Shown here one piece after another: positions 51,089 through 62,957 of a DNA stretch of 64,000 nucleotides. Position numbers and translations under genes: made by a program. Source of the stretch: Pseudomonas pharyngis (lineage in GTDB: Bacteria > Pseudomonadota > Gammaproteobacteria > Pseudomonadales > Pseudomonadaceae); the NCBI RefSeq assembly GCF_021602345.1, contig NZ_BQID01000013.1, positions 1 through 64,000 of the forward strand, written 5' to 3'. The notes under the pieces are model-generated. The model was not told the DNA's origin. It did not search any database and was given only the letters and a program-made list of their open reading frames with translations. How positions within the stretch are numbered: position 1 is the stretch's first letter; each line of letters starts with the position of its first letter.

Positions 51089-53299
51089 GTGAGCGCTCTT
51101 TTTCAACGGCTGCGGTGCCTGGATGCCCGCCTTCTCTCTCTGGTTTTTCTGGTACTGATAGTGCCGGTGTGCCTGCGGGCGGCACTCGGCTGGTCGAGCC
51201 TGTTCGGTTACCTGTCGGACCTGGCCATCGGCAGTCTGCTGGTGGTGGTGTTGCACCGCCGTCCCTGGTGGCTGGCGCTGCCGGTATTGCTGTTCTGGGG
51301 ATTGCTGGCGGTGGCGACCGCGGAACTGGTCAGCGCGGTAGGTCGCCTGCCGACCGTAGCGGATCTGCATTATCTGATCGACCCGCAGTTCGTGGAAAAC
51401 TCCACCGGCGGCGGCTTCGCCCATCCCGGCGTGGCGGTTGCGCTGCTGGTGGCCCTGGCCGTGTGGCTGCTCAGTCATTGGACTCGACGTGCGACACCGG
51501 TTCGCGCTCTGCCCCGTGCAACCTGGGCGACGCCGGTGCTGCTGTTCTCCGCGTATTGGGGCGCGCAGCACTTAAACCCGAGCGATGCCGATCCGTGGCG
51601 CCTGTACAACCTGCCGCACCAACTGCTGGCCGCGCAGGTCGCCGACGTGCAGATGCAGGCCGAAGAATGGCTGGAGGGTGACACCCAAGTCGCGCCCCCA
51701 CCGATGGCCGGTCTCACCGATGTCGATCTGAACGGTCACCCGTTGCTGGCGGCCAAGGGCCAGGCGCGCAATGTGCTGATCGTCGCCCTCGAAGGCATTC
51801 CCGGCGCTTACATCGGCGCCAATCGCCAGGCCATCGGCAGCCATTATCAGGAAGACCTGATGCCCAACCTCAGCCGCTGGGCCGAGCGCGGCATGAACAC
51901 CCCGGATTACGTGCTGCACACCCACCAGACCATTCGCGGCCTGTACGCCATGCTCTGCGGCGATTACGACAAACTCGACAACGGCACGCCCAAAGGCGTG
52001 GAAATGCTGACCCAGCACGAACGCAATCAGGCGTGCCTGCCGGCCCAGTTGCGTCAGCACGGTTTTGCCACTCACTACCTGCAAGGCGCAGGGCTGCGGT
52101 TCATGGCCAAAGACAAGATCATGCCGCACATCGGGTTCGATGCGACCCATGGCCTGGAATGGTTCACCAACGCCAACTACCTGGAATTCCCGTGGGGCAA
52201 GGATGACAAGGCGTTTTTCGAAGGCGCACTGAAATACGTCGGCGAACTGAAGAAGCAGAAACAGCCGTGGATGCTGACGCTGCTGACCGTCGGCACCCAC
52301 CAGCCCTACTCCGCGCCGGAGGATTACCTGCAACGCTACGACACGCCGAAGCAGGCCGCCGTCGGTTATCTGGACGATGCACTGGAACAGTTTCTCAGCG
52401 GCCTCGAACGCCAGGGCGTGCTGAAAGACACGCTGGTGGTGATCACCTCGGACGAATCCCACGGCATCGACGGCGTACGCCTCGCGTCGTCCTGGGGCTT
52501 CAACCTGACCCTCGCGCCGGAACAGGCGCAACTGCCGCGCCTGAACGCCGGGGTCTATGGTCACGTCGATCTGAGCGCGTCGATTCTGGATTACTTCGAC
52601 TTTCCGGTGCCCTCCGCCCTCAGCGGTCGCTCGTTGTTTCGCGATTACGATTCGGGCCGCGAAATCATGTCGTTCACCAACGGCAAGCTGCGTTACCACG
52701 ACGGTCGCGGCCTCCTGACCGAATGCGACATGCCGCGCCGTTGCCGCAATTACGCAAGCCAAGGTTTCATCGCCGAAAGCGCCACGTTCAAGGGCAACGC
52801 CAGCAGCCAGAATGCCCGGGATATCGCCGCCCGCGCCTCGGCCCTGGATCTGTCGCTGCTGCGCACCCCGCTCAACCAGCGTTATCAGTTCGGCAGCGCC
52901 AACGTCATCCCGCTGCAAGCGCAGATCAAGGACGACTGGGCCGACAACCTGATCGGCGCGCAGTATCTGGAAATGCCCAAGGGCTCCCATACCCGCGTGC
53001 GCCTGACCGTACGTTCGGTCGATCCGCAGCAGGCAGCGTACATTCAGCTCAAGGCCAAGGAGTTCGAACAGGACGTGCAACTGGGCCTGCCGACCGAGAT
53101 GGTCGCCACGGCGGATCAGCCGCTGGAGATGGATTTCAGTTTCGACAACCCGCAACCGCGCAAGGCGTTCTCGTTCCACTTGTTGGGGTATGGGCTGGGC
53201 GCCGTGGAAGTCAGTGATTTCAGCGTGATCACCGAACTGCCGGGGCAACAGGATCTGCTGGACGAGATCCCGGAGGAAGACACCGCTCAATCGAGTTGA
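51089..53299 (+). CDS. sulfatase-fold membrane protein (LTA synthase/phosphoglycerol transferase family)
   Basis: A protein of about 736 residues with four to five N-terminal membrane segments (to about residue 170) and a large sulfatase/alkaline-phosphatase-fold domain, likely periplasmic. VLIVALEGIPG holds the first metal region, THQTIRGLYAMLCGDYD the catalytic Thr, and VITSDESHG the metal-binding Asp-Glu-His. Related enzymes transfer phosphoglycerol or phosphoethanolamine to envelope polymers; which one is unknown. Start: the GTG at 51089 has GGAAGG nine bases upstream. The ATG at 51068 is in frame, but it lies directly after the extended -10 and has no ribosome site. Confidence 0.82.
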   Translation: MSALFQRLRCLDARLLSLVFLVLIVPVCLRAALGWSSLFGYLSDLAIGSLLVVVLHRRPWWLALPVLLFWGLLAVATAELVSAVGRLPTVADLHYLIDPQFVENSTGGGFAHPGVAVALLVALAVWLLSHWTRRATPVRALPRATWATPVLLFSAYWGAQHLNPSDADPWRLYNLPHQLLAAQVADVQMQAEEWLEGDTQVAPPPMAGLTDVDLNGHPLLAAKGQARNVLIVALEGIPGAYIGANRQAIGSHYQEDLMPNLSRWAERGMNTPDYVLHTHQTIRGLYAMLCGDYDKLDNGTPKGVEMLTQHERNQACLPAQLRQHGFATHYLQGAGLRFMAKDKIMPHIGFDATHGLEWFTNANYLEFPWGKDDKAFFEGALKYVGELKKQKQPWMLTLLTVGTHQPYSAPEDYLQRYDTPKQAAVGYLDDALEQFLSGLERQGVLKDTLVVITSDESHGIDGVRLASSWGFNLTLAPEQAQLPRLNAGVYGHVDLSASILDYFDFPVPSALSGRSLFRDYDSGREIMSFTNGKLRYHDGRGLLTECDMPRRCRNYASQGFIAESATFKGNASSQNARDIAARASALDLSLLRTPLNQRYQFGSANVIPLQAQIKDDWADNLIGAQYLEMPKGSHTRVRLTVRSVDPQQAAYIQLKAKEFEQDVQLGLPTEMVATADQPLEMDFSFDNPQPRKAFSFHLLGYGLGAVEVSDFSVITELPGQQDLLDEIPEEDTAQSS

Positions 53300-53306
53300 G
53301 GTCGAC

Positions 53307-53329
53307 GCCAGCGTCGCAACGACGCTGGC
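53307..53329. terminator. hairpin between convergent genes
   Basis: GCCAGCGTCG, loop CAA, CGACGCTGGC, a perfect 10 bp stem between the sulfatase and TonB-receptor stops. No T-tract. Confidence 0.5.
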
Positions 53330-53348
53330 GCCTGTCCGGTGTGACCGA

Positions 53349-55385
53349 TCAGAACGTGGTGCGCAGCCCTACCTGAACGCTGCGCCCTTCTGCCGGCGCA
53401 ATATCCCGCAGGATTGAGCTGGCGTAACGCACGGTCTGGTTGGTCAGGTTCTCGGCATTGACGAAGGCCAGCCACTTGCTCTGACCAACATCGAAGTGAT
53501 AACCCACATTGGCCCCCAGCGTGGTGTAGCCGTCGGTGCTGCTTTCGTTGTCCGGCACCCGGTGCTGGGAACTGGCGTGTTCCACATCGATCCGCGCCTG
53601 CCAGCGATCCAGCTCCCACAACAACCCAGTGTTTAACCGCAGCGGCGCGATGCGCGGCAGGTCCTGGCCGTTGTCGAGGTTCTTGGCGCGGGTGTAGTCG
53701 CCCGACAGCTCCAGCGCAAACTTGCCGTAGGCGTTTTCGCCAAGGGTCCAGCGATCCTGCGCTTCGATACCGCTGAAGCGCGCCCGTACGCCGGAGTAGG
53801 TGTATTCAGGAATGCCGTCGGCGTCTTCCTCGCCTTCGTCGTTGAGCGTGCGCCCCGTCCCGAGCAGACCAATGTAGTTGGAGAAATGGCTATAGAACAC
53901 GCCGACGCTGCCCTTGTGCGTACCGTTGTCGAAACGCAGGGCCAGGTCGCTGGAGACGGCTTTTTCTTTCGACAGTCCCGCGTCCCCGACTTCATAAGTG
54001 CCGGTGGCGACGTGGGCGCCGTTGGCGTAAAGCTCATAGAACGTCGGCGCGCGCTCGGTGTAGCCCAGCGTGGCGGCGACCGACCAGATCGGCGTCAGCG
54101 TGTACACCGCACCGGATGACAGGCTGCCGGCGGTGAAGCTGCTGGAGCGATCGGCATTGGCGAAACGCTCGTTGCCTTTGGCGTCCGGATCGACCGTGGT
54201 GTGCTCAAGGCGTCCGCCGAGGGTGAACAGCAGACGATCCGTGGCTTGCAGCTCTTCAAGAATGAACAGTGCACCGGCATCGGTATCGGTGTGCGGCACG
54301 AAGGCTTCTTCGCCCAGCGCCGAGAACTCGTTGCGACTGACTTGCGCGCCAATCACCCCATTGAACGGCCCCAGCGGCTGATGCCGGGCCTCGACCCGCG
54401 CCTCGTAGCCCTTGTTCTTGAACGTGGTGCCGACTTCGCCGCCCTCGATTTCCCGGTGCTGGTAATCGGTGTAGCCAGCGTCGAGTTTCACCGAGCTGAA
54501 CGGGCCGTCGAGGTTGCGGATTTCCGAGGCGAACGCGTAGTGCTCCTGCTCCATGCGGATGCGCACATCGTCTTCGGCCGGCGAGCCGTAGTTCGAATCG
54601 TAATTGCTGTACGACAGCCCCGCGTAACCGTCATCCCAGGTGTAGGAACCGCCCACCGCACCACCGTCCTGACGACCGTCGCTGTTGGCCAGCCGATGCT
54701 TTTTCGAATCGCCATCGTCATTCGCCCGTTCACGGCCGGTTCTGGCGTAGCCGGGGATTTTCAGGTCATTGAACTCGCGGGCGCTGGCGTCCAGGTGCAA
54801 GGCGAACTGGCCGTTACCGGCTTCGAGCTTGCCGGCGCTGCTGCGGGTGGTGTCGGCGCCGCCGTAGCGCAACTCGCCGGCACCGTGGATGCCGTCGATG
54901 GCTTCGGTCGGGATGCGATTGTCGAAGGTGTTGACCACCCCGCCGATGGCGCTGCCGCCATACAGCAAGGCTGCGGGGCCGCGGACGATTTCGATGCGTT
55001 CGACGTTGACCGGATCCAGCGGCACTGCGTGATCGTAGGACAGCGACGAGGCGTCCAGCGCGCCGACGCCGTTGCGCAGGATGCGAATGCGATCGCCGTC
55101 TTGCCCGCGAATGATCGGCCGACTGGCACCCGGGCCGAAGTAGGACGACGACACGCCCGGCTGCTTGTTCAGGGTTTCGCCGAGGCTGCCCTTTTGTTGC
55201 AGCGTCAGGCTGTCACCGCTCAACACGGTCGAGGGCGAGGCCAGGGTCTGACTGCCCAGCGGATTGCCGGTGATGACTTGCGGTTGCAGTTCCAGCGGGT
55301 CGGCGGCAAATGCGGGCGAAGCGATCAGCAGCGCCGAGGCCATGAGCGTCAGGCGGGGTTGGAAGGTGTGGAAGCGGGAAGGCAT
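53349..55385 (-). CDS. TonB-dependent receptor, ZnuD-like (zinc uptake)
   Basis: A 678-residue outer-membrane receptor. Signal peptide at 1-27 (SPAFA-A), TonB-box-like stretch, plug domain (about 45-150: GSLGETLNKQPGVSSSYFGPGASRPIIRGQDGDRIRILRNGVG; here only quoted in part for recognition, key residues GASRP and RGQDG) and a beta-barrel ending in Phe. The plug resembles ZnuD-type zinc receptors. A near-consensus Zur operator 89 bp upstream supports zinc limitation control. Alternative: another metallophore receptor, but no metallophore genes are nearby. Confidence 0.82.
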   Translation of the reverse strand: MPSRFHTFQPRLTLMASALLIASPAFAADPLELQPQVITGNPLGSQTLASPSTVLSGDSLTLQQKGSLGETLNKQPGVSSSYFGPGASRPIIRGQDGDRIRILRNGVGALDASSLSYDHAVPLDPVNVERIEIVRGPAALLYGGSAIGGVVNTFDNRIPTEAIDGIHGAGELRYGGADTTRSSAGKLEAGNGQFALHLDASAREFNDLKIPGYARTGRERANDDGDSKKHRLANSDGRQDGGAVGGSYTWDDGYAGLSYSNYDSNYGSPAEDDVRIRMEQEHYAFASEIRNLDGPFSSVKLDAGYTDYQHREIEGGEVGTTFKNKGYEARVEARHQPLGPFNGVIGAQVSRNEFSALGEEAFVPHTDTDAGALFILEELQATDRLLFTLGGRLEHTTVDPDAKGNERFANADRSSSFTAGSLSSGAVYTLTPIWSVAATLGYTERAPTFYELYANGAHVATGTYEVGDAGLSKEKAVSSDLALRFDNGTHKGSVGVFYSHFSNYIGLLGTGRTLNDEGEEDADGIPEYTYSGVRARFSGIEAQDRWTLGENAYGKFALELSGDYTRAKNLDNGQDLPRIAPLRLNTGLLWELDRWQARIDVEHASSQHRVPDNESSTDGYTTLGANVGYHFDVGQSKWLAFVNAENLTNQTVRYASSILRDIAPAEGRSVQVGLRTTF

Positions 55386-55473
55386 TTCAGGAATCCGTCA
55401 GGCAGAAAAGTAAGGATCGATGCCAGCGCTACACAGGGTGTATTACCGACGCCAATCAGATGAAATCATTTTT

Positions 55474-55490
55474 ATGTTATACAATAACAT
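55474..55490. promoter_or_regulatory. Zur-box-like operator
   Basis: ATGTTAT-ACA-ATAACAT is a perfect 7-3-7 palindrome containing GTTATA-C-AATAAC, one base off the Zur core GTTATA-N-TATAAC. It is 89 bp before the TonB receptor and 221 bp before katG, so the receptor is the likely target. Confidence 0.7.
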
Positions 55491-55611
55491 TTCCAATGAC
55501 CATCCCGTTTCACCCAGACACATGCAAACCAGCGCTCAAGCACGGGCATTTCAGCGCCCTGCCCTGCAGGTTCCCTGCACTTCGCATAAGAGACTGCGCC
55601 TATCAGGCACC

Positions 55612-55626
55612 AATAGTCGGCCTATT
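55612..55626. promoter_or_regulatory. palindrome upstream of katG
   Basis: AATAG-TCGGC-CTATT, with another CTAT 10 bp before it. The parts resemble OxyR half-sites (ATAG...CTAT) but the spacings (5 and 10 rather than 7) do not fit, so the match is weak. Apart from this and the Zur box, 55386-55710 holds only a GACTT-GCC-AAGTC palindrome (55631-55643). Confidence 0.3.
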
Positions 55627-55632
55627 AGCTGA

Positions 55633-57978
<2,346 letters not shown>

Positions 57979-58000
57979 GGGCTTTTTCATCTGGCCACAA

Positions 58001-58029
58001 AAAACGCCGCTCATTGAGCGGCGTTTTTT
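58001..58029. terminator. bidirectional terminator after katG
   Basis: AAAACGCCGCTC, loop ATT, GAGCGGCGTTTT with a T-run; the A-run on the other side makes it usable on the minus strand too. Confidence 0.92.
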
Positions 58030-58072
58030 ATAGCCGGTTCTGCGGAAGTAATGCGGTGTAGCTGAAACCCAA

Positions 58073-58250
58073 CCCCCTCACCCCAGCCCTCTCCCCGAGG
58101 GAGAGGGAGCCGACCGAGGTGTATTGCGCGATACATCGACCTGAAGAATCGAGTCGATTATGGATTCGGTAAAGCAGGATCAGGTCGGCGTAAATCTGAA
58201 GCATCCCGCAATCAGTCCCCTCTCCCTCCGGGAGAGGGTTAGGGTGAGGG
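58073..58250. repeat. inverted pair of REP-like intergenic elements
   Basis: 58073-58109 holds CCCTCACCCCAGCCCTCTCC plus a GGAGAGGG hairpin arm. 58216-58250 holds the same element in the opposite orientation (GGGAGAGGGTTAGGGTGAGGG read on plus). About 105 bp lie between. This is a common kind of dispersed Pseudomonas intergenic repeat. It fills most of the gap between katG and the pepN stop. Confidence 0.75.
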
Positions 58251-58301
58251 CTGGATCTAAAGTTGAAACACCATCTCAAGACCAACCCAAAACGACCAGC
58301 C

Positions 58302-60959
58302 TCAAGCCAAACTCTTGCTCACCACCTCATACACATCACTGGACAGCTGCCCCGAAGCCAAAATCCGCTCCAGTTCCGCCTTCATCAGCGCCTGACGAGC
58401 GCCGTCATACTTGCGCCAGCGGGTCAGCGGCGCCAGTTGACGCGAAGCGATTTGCGGGTTGAAGCCGTTCAGCTCAATCACCAAATCGGCGAGGAAGCGA
58501 TAACCAGAGCCATCCGCCGCGTGGAAGTTGATCAGGTTCTGCCCGGCGAACGCACCGACCAGCGCACGCACCTTGTTCGGGTTCTTGATGTTGAACGCCG
58601 GGTGCTGCATCAGCGCTTTCACCCGCTCCAGACCGCCCGGCAAGGTGCTGCCGGCCTGCACGCTGAACCACTGATCCATGACCAGCGGATTGTCCTTGAA
58701 GTGCTCGGCGAAACTGGCCAGTGCGGTGGCTTTCTGCTCGTCGAACGGCGAGTTGACCAGCACCGCCAGCGCGGTCAGGCGTTCGGTCATGTTGTCGCAG
58801 CTGTCGAACTGTTCCAGGGTTGCTGCCAGCACTTCCGGCTTGCCGCTGAGCATCAGGTACGACAGCGCGATGTTCTGCAACGCGCGACGGGCGAAGTGCT
58901 CGGCTTCGGCCACGTACGGGGTTTGCTTCGACAGGTCGCGGTTGGCCTGATAACGCAGCCACAGGGCCTCGAACAGGTTGTCCGCCAGTTGCTGACGGGC
59001 GAATTCGCGGGCGGTGTGGATCGCGTCGACGTCGGCGATTTCGCTGATTTCGGTCAGGTACGCCTCACTTGGCAGCGAGAGCATTTCCGCGACCATCGCC
59101 TGATCCAGTGTTTCGTCCGACAGCACGGTGCGCAGCGCGGAAACCAGACGCGGGTCGAGCACCAGGCTTTCGCCCTTCTGCTGCTGGCCGATCAACTCTT
59201 GCAGCACCTGCACCGACAGTTGCTGGCCGGCATCCCAACGATTGAAACCATCGGTGTCGTGCTGCATCAGGAACATCAGCTGATCGCGGTTGTACGGGAA
59301 GCTCAGTTTCACCGGCGCCGAGAAGCCACGCAGCAAGGACGGCAGCGGTTGTTCGGCGATGTCGACGAAGGTGAAGGTCTGCTCGGCTTCGGTCACCGAA
59401 ATCACCCGGGTGGTGCCTTGAGCCGAGGCTTCGCCGGCCAGACGCAGGGCAATCTCGTTGCCTTGGCTGTCGAGCAGGCCCAGTTCGACCGGGATCACGA
59501 ACGGCAGTTTTTCAACCTTGTCCGGGGTTTCCGGGCAGCTCTGGCGGAAGGTCAGGCTGTAGGTTTTCGCGGCGGCGTCGTAAGACTCGCTCACCGCCAG
59601 ACGCGGTGTGCCGGCCTGGCTGTACCAGCGCTTGAACTGAGTCAGGTCGACGCCGTTGGCATCTTCCATGGCCTTGATGAAGTCATCGCAGGTCACGGCC
59701 TGGCCGTCGTGGCGTTCGAAGTACAGATCGCTGCCCTTGCGGAAGCCTTCGGCGCCCAGCAGGGTGTGGATCATGCCGACCACTTCCGAGCCCTTTTCGT
59801 ACACGGTCAGGGTGTAGAAGTTGGAAATCTCGATGAAGCTGTCCGGGCGCACGGCGTGGGCCATGGGACCTGCATCTTCGGCGAACTGGTGGGTACGCAG
59901 GTACGCCACGTCCTGAATGCGCTTGACCGTGGCCGAGTTCATGTCAGAGGAGAAACCGGCATCGCGGAACACCGTGAAGCCTTCTTTCAGCGACAGCTGG
60001 AACCAGTCGCGGCAGGTCACGCGGTTGCCCGACCAGTTGTGGAAGTATTCGTGGGCGACGATCGCTTCGACCCGCTGGTGCGCGGCGTCGGTGGCGGTTT
60101 CGGCGCGGGCCAGCACGGCGCTGGAGTTGAAGATGTTGAGGCCCTTGTTCTCCATGGCGCCCATGTTGAAGTCGTTCACGGCGACGATCATGAAGATGTC
60201 CAGATCGTACTCGCGACCGTAGACCTCTTCGTCCCAGCGCATCGACTTCTTCAGGCTGTTCATGGCGTGCTGGCACTTGTCGATGTTTTCCGGCTCGACA
60301 TAGATGCGCAGCGCCACATTGCGGTTGGTCATGGTGGTGAAGGAGTCTTCAACGCACCACAAGTCACCGGCCACCAGCGCAAACAGGTACGCCGGTTTCA
60401 TGAACGGGTCTTCCCAGGTCGCCCAGTGCCGGCCATCTTCGCCAGGGCCGCTGGCGATCGGGTTGCCGTTGGACAGCAAAACCGGATAGCTGTGCTGCTC
60501 GGCCACTACGGTGGTGGTGAACTTGCTCATCACGTCCGGACGGTCGAGGTAATAGGTGATCTTGCGGAAGCCTTCGGCCTCGCACTGGGTGCAGAACATC
60601 GTGCCGGACTTGTACAGGCCTTCCAGTGCAGTGTTGGTTTCCGGGTGGATCCTGACGCTGGTGTCGACCGTGAAGGTTTCGCTGGCCGGTTGCAGGGTCA
60701 GGTGATTTTCCGTCAGCTGGTAGTCGGCGGCGCTCAGTTCCTGGTCGGCCAGGGTCACCGAGAGCAACTCCAGTTGCTGGCCATCGAGCACCAGCGGCGG
60801 CAGGCCCGGGCCACGGGCCGGGTTGCGGCGCATCACCAGTTGCGCGTGGACCAGACTGTGGTCCTCGAACAACTCGAAGGTCAGGTGTGTTTCGTCGATC
60901 AGGTACTCGGGCGCCTGATAGTCCTTCAGGTAAATCATCTTCGGTTGTTCGGTGCGCAT
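58302..60959 (-). CDS. pepN: aminopeptidase N
   Basis: An 885-residue M1-family zinc aminopeptidase acting in the cytoplasm to remove N-terminal residues from peptides. The GAMEN substrate motif is present (MGAMENKGLN) and the zinc site HEYFH (303-307), with the third ligand Glu in LSLKEGFTVFRD. Length equals the family (~870-885). It is the last gene of the block from nadK and starts 10 bases after the DUF2797 stop. Confidence 0.96.
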   Translation of the reverse strand: MRTEQPKMIYLKDYQAPEYLIDETHLTFELFEDHSLVHAQLVMRRNPARGPGLPPLVLDGQQLELLSVTLADQELSAADYQLTENHLTLQPASETFTVDTSVRIHPETNTALEGLYKSGTMFCTQCEAEGFRKITYYLDRPDVMSKFTTTVVAEQHSYPVLLSNGNPIASGPGEDGRHWATWEDPFMKPAYLFALVAGDLWCVEDSFTTMTNRNVALRIYVEPENIDKCQHAMNSLKKSMRWDEEVYGREYDLDIFMIVAVNDFNMGAMENKGLNIFNSSAVLARAETATDAAHQRVEAIVAHEYFHNWSGNRVTCRDWFQLSLKEGFTVFRDAGFSSDMNSATVKRIQDVAYLRTHQFAEDAGPMAHAVRPDSFIEISNFYTLTVYEKGSEVVGMIHTLLGAEGFRKGSDLYFERHDGQAVTCDDFIKAMEDANGVDLTQFKRWYSQAGTPRLAVSESYDAAAKTYSLTFRQSCPETPDKVEKLPFVIPVELGLLDSQGNEIALRLAGEASAQGTTRVISVTEAEQTFTFVDIAEQPLPSLLRGFSAPVKLSFPYNRDQLMFLMQHDTDGFNRWDAGQQLSVQVLQELIGQQQKGESLVLDPRLVSALRTVLSDETLDQAMVAEMLSLPSEAYLTEISEIADVDAIHTAREFARQQLADNLFEALWLRYQANRDLSKQTPYVAEAEHFARRALQNIALSYLMLSGKPEVLAATLEQFDSCDNMTERLTALAVLVNSPFDEQKATALASFAEHFKDNPLVMDQWFSVQAGSTLPGGLERVKALMQHPAFNIKNPNKVRALVGAFAGQNLINFHAADGSGYRFLADLVIELNGFNPQIASRQLAPLTRWRKYDGARQALMKAELERILASGQLSSDVYEVVSKSLA

Positions 60960-60969
60960 GCTGAAGTCC

Positions 60970-61800
60970 TTATTGATGCACGGCGAGCTGGTAGGCCGTG
61001 TATTTACGAATGTTGATCACGCCGGTGTCGAAGATCAGGTACTGGCCCTTGATCCCCAGCAGCGTGCCTTCGGCAATCGGGTTCTTGTCCAGGTTGAAGC
61101 TGACGATCTTGGCCGGGTACTGCTCGACCGGGTAGCGGATTTCCAGCGGATCGACATCGGCGATGGTCTGAATGGCCTGGAGACCGAATCGCTCCTGCAA
61201 ACCTTGCAGACCCGGGGCGCAGCTTTCGAACAGTTGATCGCGCACCTGCGCCAGATCCACCGCCGCCGCGTCGCCCTTGAGCAAGGCGCGCCAGTTGGTC
61301 TTGTCCGCCACCTGGCTGCGGAACAGGTCTTCGACGAAGCCCGACTGCTGCCGCGTCGAAACGCGCATGATCGGCAGCGCCTGACTGGCGCCCTGGTCGA
61401 GCCAGCGGGTCGGCAACTGGGTGGCGCGAGTGATGCCGACCTTGATCCCCGACGAATTGGCCAGGTAGACGATGTGGTCGGTCATGCAGAACTTCTCGCC
61501 CCACTCCGGCTCACGGCAGGTGCCGGCCTCGAAGTGGCAGCGCTCCGGGCTCATGATGCAAATGTCGCACTGGGCGAGTTTGGTCATGCACGGATAGCAG
61601 TAGCCTTGACTGAAACTGGTCTTGGTCCTGCGCCCGCAATGGGTGCAGTGAATCGCCCCCAGGTATTCCAGACGCACCGTGCTGCCGATCAACGGGTTGA
61701 CCGGCACCTCGACGTCATCCAGACGAAACGCGTACTGCACGTTCGGCCCGTCCAGGCGCGCCGACATTTTGCTGATTGCACCGCGGCCGATCTCGATCAA
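60970..61800 (-). CDS. DUF2797 zinc-ribbon protein
   Basis: A 276-residue conserved protein of unknown function. Cys pairs in CTHCGRRT, CYPCMTK, CDICIM and the later CHFEAGTC suggest one or two bound zinc ions. The middle, YLANSSGIKVGITRATQLPTRW, resembles a GIY-YIG-like core. A TTG start at 61800 is chosen: it overlaps the stop of the yeaC-like gene and gives the usual beginning (I-E-I-G-R-G-A). An ATG at 61767 is the alternative. Between yeaC-like and pepN in the same direction. Confidence 0.78.
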   Translation of the reverse strand: MIEIGRGAISKMSARLDGPNVQYAFRLDDVEVPVNPLIGSTVRLEYLGAIHCTHCGRRTKTSFSQGYCYPCMTKLAQCDICIMSPERCHFEAGTCREPEWGEKFCMTDHIVYLANSSGIKVGITRATQLPTRWLDQGASQALPIMRVSTRQQSGFVEDLFRSQVADKTNWRALLKGDAAAVDLAQVRDQLFESCAPGLQGLQERFGLQAIQTIADVDPLEIRYPVEQYPAKIVSFNLDKNPIAEGTLLGIKGQYLIFDTGVINIRKYTAYQLAVHQ

Positions 61801-62057
61801 TGGAGGGCGTCCGACTTGAACAGGATGTTCGGCACTTCGATCGACTTCGACGCGCATTCCTGCGGGCCCATGTAACCGGTGCGCTCTTCCTCGGGCAGGT
61901 TCTGCATTTCCCAGGCGATCATCGCCTGCAACGACAGCTCGCGCTGCTCGGCGGTGAGTTTGCCGCCGTCGGACCATTTGCCGATCTCTACCGCCAGTTT
62001 CAGGCTCTGGTAGATGTCCGGGGTGATGTTCTTGATCAAATCGTTAAAAGAGGACAT
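61797..62057 (-). CDS. YeaC-like DUF1315 protein
   Basis: An 86-residue protein of the DUF1315/YeaC family, function unknown. It is a small, soluble, acidic protein (MSSFNDLIKNITPDIYQSL at the start, GKWSDGGKLTAEQRE and MIAWEMQNLPEEERTGY inside). Its stop codon overlaps the TTG start of the DUF2797 gene by three bases, so translation is probably coupled. Confidence 0.85.
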   Translation of the reverse strand: MSSFNDLIKNITPDIYQSLKLAVEIGKWSDGGKLTAEQRELSLQAMIAWEMQNLPEEERTGYMGPQECASKSIEVPNILFKSDALH

Positions 62058-62087
62058 CAGGGTCTCCGTGCTCTTTATTCAAAAAAT

Positions 62088-62957
62088 TCAGGCGGCCAGT
62101 TTACGGCGGTTGTACAAACCGCCCAACAAACCGGTTAAGCATCCGATGAGTAACCCGCTGACGTGGGCAGCGTTGGCGATTTCGCCGAAACCGATCATCG
62201 AGATCAGCCCGGACATGCACACCAGCAACCACACCAGCATCATTGCCAGCACGCCGCGCGGCAGGCGATAGGCCGGGTTCGGCGCCAGCAACTGGAAGAT
62301 CCAGCAGTGACCGAGCAATCCGTAAAGTACGCCGGACAGGCCGCCGAACAGGCTCGGGCCGCTCCACGCGAATTGCGCATAGTTGGAAACCAGGCCGAAC
62401 AGCAGCGTCAGACCGATCAGGTTGACGCTGCCCTGGCGCGACTCGATGCGCCGCCCCAGCTCCCAGTACCACATGCCGTTCATGGCCAGGTGCAGGATGC
62501 CGAAGTGGATCAGCATCGGCGTAAACAGGCGCCACCACTGCCCCGCTGCCAGGCTGTCGGCCAGTGGTGTGAAGTGGATGTAGTCGCCAACCACGCGGAA
62601 ATCGAGGAAGGTCAGCCAGCGCATCGTCTCGAGGTTATCGCCGAGAAACGTCAACCCGCCGACGATCAGGCTCAGCAGCAGAATGAACCCGGTGGCCTTG
62701 GCATGTTTCAGTTGTTCGGCAAAGCTCGGGCGCTTGAACGTCGGCGCCACCGGAATTTCCAGCTGCTGATCGGGGTCGCCCGCCGGGAAACGCTCGTACA
62801 GCGAGCGCACGTCGTCGCTGATTTCCGAGGGCACCCACAACACCTGCTCGCCCGCCTCTTCGCTGACACGATGGGGCACTTGCATGCGTTGCAGCAGTTT
62901 GACGAAACCACTCAGGTCCGCCGCCAACGGCACACGCAAGACGGCTATGGCACTCAT
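62088..62957 (-). CDS. rhomboid-family intramembrane serine protease
   Basis: A 289-residue membrane protein of the GlpG-like rhomboid family, which cleaves substrates within the membrane. A soluble N-terminal domain (about 1-90) is followed by six membrane segments. The catalytic Ser is in FGGLSGVLYGLLGH (GxSG) and the His in AAHVSGLLIG; the conserved WxxxTPxLIHFGxxHLxxN loop (WWRLFTPMLIHFGILHLAMN) is present. Starts with a four-base overlap with the upstream phosphoesterase gene. Confidence 0.92.
   Translation of the reverse strand: MSAIAVLRVPLAADLSGFVKLLQRMQVPHRVSEEAGEQVLWVPSEISDDVRSLYERFPAGDPDQQLEIPVAPTFKRPSFAEQLKHAKATGFILLLSLIVGGLTFLGDNLETMRWLTFLDFRVVGDYIHFTPLADSLAAGQWWRLFTPMLIHFGILHLAMNGMWYWELGRRIESRQGSVNLIGLTLLFGLVSNYAQFAWSGPSLFGGLSGVLYGLLGHCWIFQLLAPNPAYRLPRGVLAMMLVWLLVCMSGLISMIGFGEIANAAHVSGLLIGCLTGLLGGLYNRRKLAA

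Noticed and set aside
51572-53290. 572-codon frame antisense to the sulfatase gene
   Set aside because: The plus-strand gene has membrane segments and all sulfatase metal motifs; the antisense frame has none.
55597-55626. OxyR site upstream of katG
   Set aside because: ATAG/CTAT half-sites are there, but the spacings of 5 and 10 bases do not fit the 7-base rule; kept only as a low-confidence palindrome.
58263-61016. A 917-codon open frame antisense to pepN
   Set aside because: Same cause: pepN on the other strand has all the M1 peptidase motifs, while this frame is low in recognisable structure.
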